Shown piece after piece: positions 25,501 through 34,759 of a stretch of 64,000 nt of DNA. The stretch's first letter is position 1, and the number at the start of each line of letters is the position of its first letter. Made by a program: the position numbers and the translations under genes. Source of the stretch: Xiphophorus maculatus (lineage: Eukaryota; Chordata; Actinopteri; Cyprinodontiformes; Poeciliidae); assembly GCF_002775205.1 (NCBI RefSeq), contig NC_036447.1, positions 10,900,501 to 10,964,500 of the forward strand. The letters are read 5' to 3'. Under the pieces are notes generated by a model, which was not told where the DNA came from, did no database searches, and worked only from the letters and a program-made list of their open reading frames with translations.

Positions 25501-28500
25501 CAAGCAGAGCAGCAAAAAGCTGATTCTGTCCAAGAACAATATCAAGGAAAAAGAAAATCTGCAGGAGGAAGCACAAGGATGAATAGCAGAAGATTTGTTA
25601 TAATTATTTTATTTGATGAATCCGACTGTGAGAAACATATCACATTTTGTTCAGACAAGAAAATGTGAGAGCAACAACAAATCCTTTGTCTTTCCTACAG
25701 TGAAGCATGCTGATACAATCTATGAGTGGGGGTAGTCAGAATGCTGCAATGAGGAAGAAAAAGTTGTACCAAGACGTCAAATAAGATCAACTTGTAAAAC
25801 TCCAGGCACAAGTTGTCGATAATCAGAGTATTGTAAAACATTTCTCAGAGTCTAACTCTATCGAGAAATGGGAGTCAGCCCTCCAAAAACAGGCAAATAA
25901 ACAAACTGGGATCATCTCCAGGCAATAGGAGAAGACTGGGTCACCATCTGTTATTGTTCGGGTTGAAATCTTGGAATTTAGTGGTAACCACAGAAATTAG
26001 GATCAACACAGTAAAAATTAACTCTTCACATAATGTTATACTTAATAAAATCTGTAAAATCTTAAACCCTATTGCCCTGAATGCCTAATGTCGGACGCCT
26101 TCAGAAGAGGGCTCGCAATTAGGCAAGAGTCTTAAAGAGACAGGAGCTAAAATGTTTCCCTACTCATATATGTATGAGGAACTGGGTTGTTGCTAAAAGC
26201 AGACATAATAAATAAACACTTTTTAAAATGGTGATTCATGTAAAACATTTCTAGCGGAGTAAAATACAAAACATAATTTAGCAGTAAGAAGAGTTGTGTG
26301 AATAGTACCAACCTTCCACTTCTTTGTTGCTCTTCTGAAGATGCTACTTATTCTGTGGATGATGGGGAATTCAATCTCCTCTCGTTTGAAATGATAGTGT
26401 ATATGCTGAAAAAGAATACAAAAGGTAAAAAAAAGACTTTTTCCCATTTTTGATCAGGTGTTTTGTAGTATCACCAGCAGCTACATACCGCTCTTCTTTT
26501 CTTGATCAACTCTAAGACATTGATTTCATACTGCAACAACAAAAAGACACGAATAAGATGTCTAATCTTTAAAAACGTATATATAGAACCCAGGTCATAA
26601 AGACCAGCTTCTACCTGAATGTATGCAATGAAGTCGTCCTTGTTCACGATCAGCCTGTGGAGCTTGTATTCAAGAGCTGTAGCCTTTTTGATTATAGATC
26701 TAAATCAATCACATGTAAAAACAACAAATCAGTTTTGCACAATGCACAATTTCATGCAGGCTTCAGAACTCTTCTTATCAGAACTGGTATTTGAATTGGT
26801 TGCTTTCCTGACATACACTCTGGCTTTTAACCATAGTTGGGGCCTGCCATGCAAAGCAATGGCAGGAACCTATTGCTATTGTCGGAGAAAGTGTTTCTTT
26901 ATTCTTTATTTTTCTTCCGTAACCGTTAATGCGGCTCATACCGCTTGGTGCACACCTACAAATGAGGTATCAAAACCTGCAGAAAATTCACGCCATTCCA
27001 GCTATTACTTCTGGTGGGATTTGGGCTTAACGTGGCGACATAATTCGCAAAAAACTACGAAAAAAACCCCATTATAAGTCAATGGGAAAAATCCTAGAAA
27101 TACCCTATTTTTGAGGATTTTCTGTGTCGTCACAAATTCACCTAGAAATGCCATTCAAATTTCATTTTGTAGATACGTCTGTGATCTCTTCGAAAGTGAA
27201 GACGGCTCGTCGATACCAGTTACGGTTTGTCCACAATTTGCCTCTAAGCGACCCAAAGTTTCTCATTTTTCCTAAAGTTAGAGTGCGTCTCTGGCTGCTT
27301 AGAGTGAGAGATGAAGACAACTTTTTCAGCCCAAATCATTTTTGAAATCGCCATCACGGCCACAAATATCGCACGATTAGTATCAAAATCGGTCCTGACA
27401 TTGATACGCCTGTCTGCTCCGGTAAAATGTTTTCGAAATTTATCTAGACCGTACGGTTTTCTGTCACGGTGCTTCAGAGCAAAGTCATGCGACAGGATTT
27501 TCTGAGGCTGTCTGAGGCTCTCTCCCATGTATTTGAATAGAATTTCAGATCTGGGCACAACATTTCTTTCTCTCATCGCTGTAAATGCTCTGAGTGAGGT
27601 ACAGATATGAATCTCGGGACTATCGCAGAAGACACATAGGCCTCTCATACGCTCGAAACGCTTTTCGAATATGTATTACGGTTCCCGAACAAGAAGGATT
27701 TGTTTCCAATGCTTTTTTTCAGTAAACCGTGTTGGCTCAAACACACAATTGTGTGTTTGAGCATGTATGACTCACAGCTCACACCTGCTGAGACCATTAT
27801 TTACCATGGCAACGGAACTCAAGAGGCTATTGGCTGCTGATTTGGACTACAAATACGCATCGCTGTAGTTCTATCTATCCTCAGTTGAAACAGATCAGGA
27901 CTGAGAACTGGCCTTTAGAACTACCCGCTGCTATGGGCTGTATATAACTGATTTAACTCAGTAACTGTTACACATGGGATTATTTTGGAACTTTAAAATT
28001 AAGCATACTGAAAATTTCAAAATAAAAGCCTTGAATATTTTACATGACGTAATTGCTCTTTTTGGCCGTATATGACTTTTTCATCCAAAGCAATGTTACA
28101 CATGGGATTAGTTCGGAACTTTAAAATGGAGCATAATAATAATTTCAAAATAAAAGCCTTGAATATTTTTACATCAGGTAATTGCTGTTTTTGGCTTTAT
28201 GTGACTTTTTCATCCAAAGCACTGTTACACATGGGATTAGTTTGGAACTTTAAAATTAAGCATACTGAAAATTTCAAAATAAAAGCCTTGAATATTTTTA
28301 CATCAGGTAATTGCTGTTTTTGGCTTTATGTGACTTTTTCATCCAAAGCACTGTTACACATGGGATTAGTTTGGAACTTTAAAATTAAGCATACTGAAAA
28401 TTTCAAAATAAAAGCCTTGAATATTTTACATGACGTAATTGCTTTTTTTGGCCGTATATGACTTTTTCATCCAAAGCACTGTTACACATGGGATTAGTTC

Positions 28501-29335
28501 GGAACTTTAAAATGGAGCATACTGAAAATTTCAAAATAAAAGCCTTGAATATTTTTACATCAGCTACTTGTGTTTTGAGCATTATATAACTATTTTAACC
28601 CAAGGACTATTACGCATGGGATTAGTTTGGCCCTTTGAAATGAAGTTTAACAAAACTTCCAAAATAAAAGCCTTGACAACATTTTAAATCGTACTGAATG
28701 GTGCACGTCCGCCTCGCTTAACGTTCTTGTGGTTCTCCGCGTGCCACTGATTACGTTGCGGCGTTCTTTAGCGTCGACGCCAATTTGTGGCGTGACGACG
28801 CCGGGCCCAAGCCCGACGGGCGCGCCTTGGCAGGCCCCGGCTAAATTTCTTCAGAAATTTTGTTTTTCTAGTTCATAAATTTACAATCGAGTTAGGGCAA
28901 TGTATAAAGCTTGTTTTTGACCCGTCTATGTAATTAATTTTATCCTTTATATTTATTTTCTATTTTGTGGTCAAAGACTGTGCTGTTTGACCACAAAAAT
29001 AGGAAATGACATGTACATATTAATATTAATAGTGAGAAAAGGAGTAAAAAAAGATTATTAGATTATTATTTTTTTTTCTTTTTATGATTAAAAGCTGTTT
29101 CATTCATGTCCGGGAAGAACATCACTAAATATCCACACAGGACTGTATTTTACTGAAATCATCTTGATTCAGATTCATTCAAAGATGAGCTCAACTGAAC
29201 AGTTTCCCAACAACCAGAAAAACATTTAAGCCTCATTCCGTACTTGACTTCTTTCTTGGTGAATAGTCCCACTCTCTCCAGCTGCTCCAGCTCAGGAATC
29301 CTGTCCTCGATCCGCTGCTGAACGACCTCCGCCAT
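19589..29335 (-). CDS. utp6: U3 snoRNA-associated protein 6 homolog (UTP6)
   Basis: UTP6 is a component of the nucleolar small-subunit processome (U3 RNP) needed for 18S rRNA maturation. Exons, in order: 29244-29335, 26615-26699, 26489-26530, 26313-26405, 24791-24838, 24637-24700, 24424-24542, 24248-24325, 23738-23819, 23521-23602, 23220-23395, 23002-23081, 22810-22887, 22010-22189, 20707-20787, 20436-20545, 20243-20309, 20010-20082, 19589-19743. All junctions are GT-AG and phases agree, giving 594 residues (human 597) with no break. The N-terminus MAEVVQQRIEDRIPELEQLE and the C-terminus LLQTGHL match UTP6. HAT (half-TPR) repeats are visible, for example LWLSHVAFCKKW, LWIMAAKSELE, TWDFMAKRELEA, LWQLQLQWSMAN and LYLEWSYSVGGYKKA, and probably form the protein-binding superhelix. 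It is divergent from RHBDD2, with about 0.8 kb between start codons. Intron 1 holds a 2-kb Helentron-like insertion. Confidence 0.97.
22545..22660 (+). mobile_element. LINE reverse-transcriptase scrap (L2/Rex-like)
   Basis: Two short blocks read as conserved non-LTR reverse-transcriptase peptides: WLRSYLERQ near 22549 and, one frame shift later, RVPHGSVLDPLLF near 22596, corresponding to the family's G-V-P-Q-G-S-V-L-G-P-L-L-F motif. It is only a fragment of about 115 bp in UTP6 intron 13, opposite to the gene. Which LINE clade it comes from cannot be told from so little. Confidence 0.65.
25360..26000 (+). mobile_element. Possible diverged DNA-transposon relic
   Basis: In UTP6 intron 4 the blocks 'tttgatgaatccgactgtgag' (like the Tc1 S-D-E-S core) near 25612 and 'cctacagtgaagcatgctgataca' (like V-K-H-G) near 25696 occur in the order and spacing expected in a Tc1-like transposase. 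The rest is too decayed to confirm, and I cannot find terminal repeats. Confidence 0.4.
26839..28871 (+). mobile_element. Non-autonomous Helitron/Helentron-like element
   Basis: The 3' end has the diagnostic rolling-circle architecture: a perfect 8-bp hairpin (AAATTTCT, 28843-28850, with AGAAATTT, 28853-28860), then 7 nt, then CTAG (28868-28871) followed by T. Near the 5' end GGGGCCTGCCA (26839-26849) is exactly inverted at 28828-28838, and an 8-bp hairpin CCTGCCAT/ATGGCAGG sits at 26843-26866. Subterminal inverted repeats are typical of Helentrons and their short derivatives. The body has no Rep/helicase frame but carries six tandem units of about 128 bp. It is inserted in UTP6 intron 1. The exact 5' boundary is uncertain by some tens of bases. 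Confidence 0.7.
27950..28690 (+). repeat. Six tandem units of about 128 bp inside the Helentron-like element
   Basis: The word GTTACACATGGG (or a one- or two-base variant) starts at 27967, 28095, 28224, 28353, 28481 and 28609, so the period is 128-129 bp. Each unit also contains AAATTTCAAAATAAAAGCC or a variant. Units 2 to 5 are nearly identical, while the first and last are more diverged, the usual pattern of unequal exchange within an array. Internal minisatellites are common in short Helitrons. Confidence 0.93.
29040..29240. other. UTP6 intron 1 proximal part, nothing recognised
   Basis: AT-rich intronic sequence between the Helentron-like element and exon 1. No element is seen. Confidence 0.5.
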
Positions 29336-30133
29336 GTTTTCACCGGGACCGGGACGGAAGCCTCACACCGCTGATATCAAACTAAACTAAGACGAGAAAC
29401 TTTATCCTAACTAGTCTGAAGTCGATCACACTGGAATCTCCACATACACATGGGTGGAAGTTGTGATCAGAGGCTTTTCCGGTTACATCCGCAAATAGGT
29501 CCGACTGGGAATGTGAATCAGTGAAGCAGAGAGTTCCGCTGTCACCAACGAACTAACTGGCTAACTTGCTTACTAACTAAATAGAAAAACGGACAGATTA
29601 TTTTTTATATATATATACATAAAATCCAGAAATAGACAGAATATTTAGCATAAATAAAAAATATAAGAAATTATTTCTGCAGGTTTGTTTATTTTTTACA
29701 ATTTTACAAAAGGTAAAATTGATCTTTGCTTCCTATAAATTTTCTTTTTTATCGGTATCTTTGTTTTGGATATTACCAGCATTCTGTCTCAATGGAGGCT
29801 GAAGATGAAGGACTCATCGCAAGATTTTATTGTGAAAGTTACTAAGGAAAGCTATCTTACCTCCTGATTTTGAACTAGCCATTCAGGTTTGTTGGGTTTC
29901 CAGAGAGGATCGACTGAGCAAGAAGAAGGTAAAATACATTTTCAACAGAGTAATAATGATGACTGTAAACTGATTATTAACCCACCAGACGCTTTTAAGT
30001 CAAAAGGAAACCCGATAATGTAAAAATTACACTTCCTGTTCCGGAAGTGTGAAGACAGAGAAGTCATCTAACTCTGCTAAGCTTCTGCTTTTCTCTTATC
30101 CAGCGGGCTTCCTGCGCTGTTTTTTTTTCCGGG
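29336..30133. promoter_or_regulatory. Shared UTP6/RHBDD2 divergent promoter region
   Basis: The two start codons face away from each other across about 800 bp. The UTP6 side has an ETS-like word (TTTCCGG near 29477), and the RHBDD2 side has a palindromic ETS pair at 30029-30050. A GAAG|GTAAAA donor-like site at about 29930 and an acceptor-like TCTCTTATCCAG at about 30103 suggest that RHBDD2 may carry a 5' untranslated exon here. The bidirectional arrangement is inference; no TATA box is seen. Confidence 0.5.
30029..30050. promoter_or_regulatory. Palindromic ETS-family site pair upstream of RHBDD2
   Basis: ACACTTCC and its exact inverse GGAAGTGT face each other across TGTTCC. The right-hand one reads CCGGAAGTG, the high-affinity GABPA/ETS core. 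It lies 84 bp before the RHBDD2 ATG, where such sites usually mark TATA-less housekeeping promoters. Confidence 0.6.
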
Positions 30134-31105
30134 ATGCAAACTAAACACTTTAATGAGCTTTTCAGAGTGATGAAAGATGTCGCTCCTGTTGTCACCAGTG
30201 GAGCTCTCGTAGTGGCCCTTTTCTCCTGCGTTTTGTTTGGCATCCGAACCTACCTCAGCCTGCCTGAGGAGAGCCTCAGCATCGGAGCAACAGTTTTCCA
30301 AAGCGGCCACATCCACCGCCTCTTTCTGTTCCCCTTTCACCACCGAAGCCTCCCTCAGCTCCTGCTGAGCATCACTGCTCTGCTGTTTCTGACTGGCAGT
30401 GTGGAGAAAGGCTTCGGCACGGTTCGCTTCCTGTTCATCTTCCTCCTGCTCGCCTCCACTACTGGTGTGATTTACAGTTTCTTGGATCTTCTGCAGGATG
30501 CCAGCCAGCACACAGAGGGTCTGCTCCCAGTGGTCTTGGCCTGTGTGGCTCTGACCACCTTACACACTAAGATGACCAAAGGTTTCCTCTGTGGGGTTAG
30601 TTTTCCTGCAGTTGCCCTCCCCTGGGTGCTCCTCATCATCTGCACAGCCCTCATCCCTCGCAGTGTGCTTCTCTGCAATGTTATTGCCATACTGATCGGC
30701 TGGGTGCATGGCAAAGGCTGGCTGTCTCCTGTGGACATGTCTGAGTCCAGGGCTGCAGTTCTGGAGAAGACTCTGCTGTTTAAGTTGCTGAGGAGCATCA
30801 GCGGTGTCATGTTCATCCCTGCGTCCTCGCAGGAGAGGAGGAAGACCCTGCTTCCACAAATAAATCCCACTCCTGGATCGTACCCGGTTCAAGCTTATGC
30901 ACTGCTGCCCAGCACTACCACCACTCACACCCCAGCTACAATCTATGAGGGCTGGCCACACTCAGCCAGCTTGACACCACCTCAACATCCTCATGGACAC
31001 ATTTCATCAAACAGCGTTGGACACAATCATGGACATTTCTCAGATCAAATTGTGGGACATAGTTGTAACCATGGCCACAGTCATAGTCATGGACCTATGA
31101 AGTAG
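30134..31105 (+). CDS. rhbdd2: Rhomboid domain-containing protein 2 (RHBDD2)
   Basis: This is a 323-residue multi-pass protein of the rhomboid superfamily, Golgi/ER-located in mammals. Hydrophobic spans lie at about residues 17-37, 72-89, 99-116, 128-142, 152-174 and 177-193. Family marks are EKGFGTVRFLF (91-101), matching the E-R-T-V-G-T-V-R stretch of human RHBDD2, and SSQERRKTLLPQINPTPGSYP (231-251), matching its S-A-E-R-R..L-N-P-V-P-G-S-Y-P block. The catalytic G-x-S-G of active rhomboids is absent: the position reads GLLPV (129-133), as in human G-F-T-P-V, so proteolysis is unlikely. The C-terminus is rich in His-Gly/His-Ser pairs (about 286-321) and could bind metal. The coding region is one uninterrupted exon, whereas human RHBDD2 is split. 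AATAAA follows at 31306-31311. Confidence 0.93.
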   Translation: MQTKHFNELFRVMKDVAPVVTSGALVVALFSCVLFGIRTYLSLPEESLSIGATVFQSGHIHRLFLFPFHHRSLPQLLLSITALLFLTGSVEKGFGTVRFLFIFLLLASTTGVIYSFLDLLQDASQHTEGLLPVVLACVALTTLHTKMTKGFLCGVSFPAVALPWVLLIICTALIPRSVLLCNVIAILIGWVHGKGWLSPVDMSESRAAVLEKTLLFKLLRSISGVMFIPASSQERRKTLLPQINPTPGSYPVQAYALLPSTTTTHTPATIYEGWPHSASLTPPQHPHGHISSNSVGHNHGHFSDQIVGHSCNHGHSHSHGPMK

Positions 31106-31305
31106 TTGTGTTTTTTTTTTTATTTGATTGCTTAACGAGTCCTCTCACTTCTTTGTGTTTCATTCTTAGATGTTACAGCATCCAAAGTGAAGGACTTGGT
31201 AAATGCGGTTATAATTTTAATATTTTATACCTTTTTTAAATGTGGCATTTCTTTGTAAAACATTTTTTGTTTTTGTTTTGTTTTAGAACTTTTTATACTT
31301 CCAGT

Positions 31306-31311
31306 AATAAA
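31306..31311 (+). terminator. rhbdd2: RHBDD2 poly(A) signal
   Basis: AATAAA about 200 nt past the stop codon in an AT-rich tail. Confidence 0.65.
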
Positions 31312-31319
31312 TGTATATT

Positions 31320-32320
31320 TCAAAAGGCCTCTAGTTGTAAATGTGATCAGATATCTAATTAAAAGTATCAGGCTGTAATTACAGCAACAGGGCAGTTAAA
31401 TTTATCAAGGTTTTAAAATGTCATGGTTTCAAAACCACTAAAATTATCCATGAAAATAAAATAAAATCTTTTTAGGGAAATACAAGAGAAAGTGTCAGTG
31501 ACCAGACTTATGGGTGGGCAATATGGAATTTCATCATGATATTTTGTGATACTACTGTGAAAATAATGATTAAAAAAACTACATTTTTAGGTCACTATAC
31601 CGCAGTGACTGCATGGCGCAGCATAGCAGCACAAACACATACTTTTCTTTGACATAGGCTTCTTTAGAATTCCACTTAAAGAAGTGAGATGCACATAGTA
31701 GCTCCATTTACCTATATGTTTGAAATTACTGATACTTATTGACACTCTTGTGGAAAAAAACTGAAAAAATTGTGAAATCAACATGTACTGTAGATCAGTT
31801 TTTTAACAAAATTAAAACTTGTGAAAAATACATTTTATTAGCACTGTATTAAAAGTATAGCTGGTAAGCTGCTGTTTTCAAACAGCTGAAAATCATTCGC
31901 AATGAAGTACCTACTTCTATTATTGTGGGACAAGTTTTTGCCTTTTACAATGCCTTCCAAAAGGAAAAAAACCTCCCAGAATTGTGAACTGTTCCTTGGT
32001 CTTCCTGATGCTGTTTATTCAGTGATGTTTTCCAACAAACTTCTAAAACAGAACTGTTTGAGCTCCCCAAAAAAAACTTTAAAGGAAAGATTATTTGTCC
32101 TGTTTATCTAACGATGCATCTATTTTATATAATGTGATATTGTTTAATAAAATGAACTCAAATAAAAGCATCAAATTGGAATAAGTCATCGGCCAGTTTG
32201 GTTTAATTCACACTGTCAATGTCACATTGATCACAAACTGAATCAAAAACAGGAAGAACTGGGAGCCCTACATCACACTGTTATCAATGATGTCAGAGCA
32301 CAAGCACATCATCTGACCAA
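31320..32320. other. Intergenic between RHBDD2 and OCIAD1
   Basis: The two genes converge here. The only recognisable content is a Tc1 fragment at about 31980-32110; the rest is AT-rich with no supported gene. Confidence 0.5.
31980..32110 (-). mobile_element. Tc1-like transposon fragment
   Basis: The order 'gttccttggtcttcctgatgctgttt' then 'gtgatgttttccaacaaacttct' is the reverse complement of the conserved segment just upstream of and into the Tc1 transposase start. Only about 100 bp survive. Confidence 0.7.
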
Positions 32321-32329
32321 TGGAAGGAC

Positions 32330-34617
32330 TCATTCTTCCCATGTATCTCCGTAGATGTTCTTCTTCCCTGAAACGTGAAAATGATAAGGTTTTGTCTTTT
32401 CCATCCAAACTATGCATGTCTATCTCTTTATTTTTCCCTCCGTTACTGTACTTTCTACTACAATTTTCTAATCGTAGCCGCTCACCCTGTTTCTTGCTTC
32501 TCTCTGGGTCCTTCTCTGTGGGCGCTTTGAGCATGGCGTCAGCCTTCTGAGTGAGCGTCACCTCGTAGTTCTCCCGGTTTTTGAGCCTCAGGTTCTCATA
32601 GAGGATTGATTTCTTCTGAGGTTCTCGGTCTTCCTCCAAATACGACTGTACTGAGGCGAACAGAGACAAAGAGATTTACATCATATAAATCAAAATTGAA
32701 TTATGACTGATTGACAACTTTACTAATTGTGTAAAGTGATAATAGCTGTGCACCACATGCAGAAATTTTAGTGGTTGCTGTTAGGTGTTTGTCGTTTACT
32801 GGTATTGGATAGAACAAGATTTTAAAAAGTTACTGCTTAAAGAAAAAGAAAAAATTATTTTAATATAAATAAAGATAGAGTTGTATTTAAAACGTAATCA
32901 ATTACAAATCTAATGATGGCACTTGACTTATTGTAATGTTTTGATTGTTGATTCTATGTTGCATGACTTTGTGTTTTTATTTGAAATACCTTGCTGCTGA
33001 AATGTGCTATACAAATAAAATTTGATTGATTGAAGACGACTTGAGAAAGTGCCAAATTGTTCACCTCTTGTCTGAGGTGAACAGTGGCTCTTCTAATATG
33101 TACCTGGAGCACTGAAGTCATCTGCTCTGTCCATCTGACCAGGAGGGTCAGAGCTGAATCCGTATCCATGATCCTTGGTCTGGCTGGACGCTGCTCCGGG
33201 AGCATCTGGAGGCTGGAACATGGAGTCAAACGACGGGCTGTTTGGGTCACTGAGCTCTGACTGAGGACCACCGGGGCTGTGAGGAGAAGCAAACAAACAA
33301 AAGCGGCTACTGAGGCTGTCGCTAGCAAAAATTGAGACAAAAACAGTCAGAGAATTTAAGGAGGCCGTCGCCTGCTGTGTGTCCGACTCACAAATGCGGC
33401 GGCATCCCTGCCCTCTGCCTAAGGATTTCTCCCAGAGGAGAGTTCTCCAGCTTCTTTAACTTTTCCTGGCACGTTTTCATGTATGACAATTTCCCAGCCA
33501 TGTAGCCACAAAAGCCAGCAACTGGAAGATGAAGCATACGCAGAGGCTTATTTGTACGGAAACAAAAAAACATGTTTGTTTTTTTTGGAAAACACTGAAA
33601 ACTTTCAGTACTTTCTACTTTCAACAGTCAGACAATTCAACATTCTCCCCCCCCGATAATTTCAGCCAACATGTGAAGGTTATCACTCAGACATAAGAAG
33701 CGTTAACTTACAGGCCACTTTAGGTAAAGATCCGAACCTCGGAGACGGAGACAGAGTTCCTACAAACGTTTACAGATCCATGTAACGTTTAGGTTCAACT
33801 GACGTGACATTGACATATGAATGTGATTTCACGGTGGGATGCAAATTACCTCTGGCAACCAGGGCTTGAGTGAATGCTATGCTGACCACAGAGAAGGGCA
33901 CAGCTGTGAAAGAAAGGACAATATTATTGTAAAAGTTCATGTGGGCAAAAAGCAGCTGAAGACCTTGAAAAGATTTTGATTTCTTATTTAAACTTACATC
34001 TGTATAAGAAGCTCTCACGGTTGCACTCTTTCAATACTCTCTTCTCCTCCTCTGTGGGGATGTAGTCTACACCCAGTGGCGCCTGCTGATGGTTGCATGA
34101 ATGTTAAATTAGAGGCATTCAACCCTAGCCAATTTGTGTGGTGAAAAAGTAGCAACACAAATCAACCAAAACAAACCATGCACACTGCAAAACATTGTGG
34201 AAACATGTATTTTACCCCCAAAGTGAGGATTGAGATTCTGGTCAGTTTTGATGCAAAGACAGATGAAACTATATGCAGGGGCATCCTGATAGGCAGCTTC
34301 TTCATGTTCTTCTTCAGGGTCAATTTAATTTCTACAATAAACTTAATCTTCTCAGGACACTTTCAACGAGGAGAATTCCCCACGTTGGATAATATGATAT
34401 TAAATGAGCCCGTTCTGTTAAACTGCTCCAGATATTATCAGCACACTGCTGCAGCCTCAGACTGATGAGATTAAAAACAGCGTGGAGAGAGGGCTGTTTG
34501 TGTCCAAAGTCAACGCAAGCTAAAGTTAGCCATCAGGCTAACTGCTTAGATAAAGTGTGCGTTTACCTGCGTTGTGCGCTGCTGCTCCTCTGTAAACCCT
34601 GGATGGCTAGAAGACAT
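32330..34617 (-). CDS. ociad1: OCIA domain-containing protein 1 (OCIAD1/asrij)
   Basis: OCIAD1 is an endosomal and mitochondrial membrane protein that affects JAK/STAT signalling, blood-cell homeostasis and mitochondrial metabolism. Exons: 34567-34617, 33998-34082, 33850-33903, 33712-33759, 33392-33521, 33104-33276, 32486-32650, 32330-32367; all GT-AG with matching phases, giving 247 residues (human 245). The OCIA domain spans roughly residues 20-110: DYIPTEEEKRVLKECNRESF, a first helical hydrophobic segment (VPFSVVSIAFTQALVA), then VAFAGFCGYMAGKLSY and MKTCQEKLKKLENSPLGE. The tail has the conserved LYENLRLKNRENYEVTLTQK and ends YGDTWEE, matching human K-Y-G-D-T-W-D-E. OCIAD2 is excluded by the long acidic/proline linker and this terminus. 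An ETS site lies upstream. Confidence 0.95.
33000..33045 (+). repeat. Retroposon 3'-tail-like scrap
   Basis: The words 'tgtgctatacaaataaaatttgattgattg' resemble the 3' tail of widespread fish non-LTR retroposons, which end in 'gctatataaataaaattga' plus short tandem repeats. It sits in an OCIAD1 intron and is too short to classify further. Confidence 0.4.
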
Positions 34618-34743
34618 GTTGACGGAACGGGAAGCACTTCTTGGCTCTTCAAAGCATGTGTTTTAACAAAGTAGAAACCACACAACAGCCAGACTTCTTT
34701 AGTGTTTGGTACAATGTCATTGCGCCTGCAACGCTCATATAAC

Positions 34744-34751
34744 CCGGAAGT
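34744..34751 (+). promoter_or_regulatory. ETS-family site upstream of OCIAD1
   Basis: CCGGAAGT lies about 130 bp above the OCIAD1 start codon, in the position expected for a TATA-less promoter. This is a match to a short consensus only. Confidence 0.45.
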
Positions 34752-34759
34752 AGAAACAA

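Noticed and set aside
27124-28461. Open frames inside the Helentron-like element, including a repetitive 129-residue frame
   Set aside because: They come from the element body and its 128-bp tandem array. No Rep, helicase or captured gene domain is seen.
30077-30961. Minus-strand open frames opposite RHBDD2
   Set aside because: They follow the RHBDD2 codon pattern in antisense and show no family of their own.
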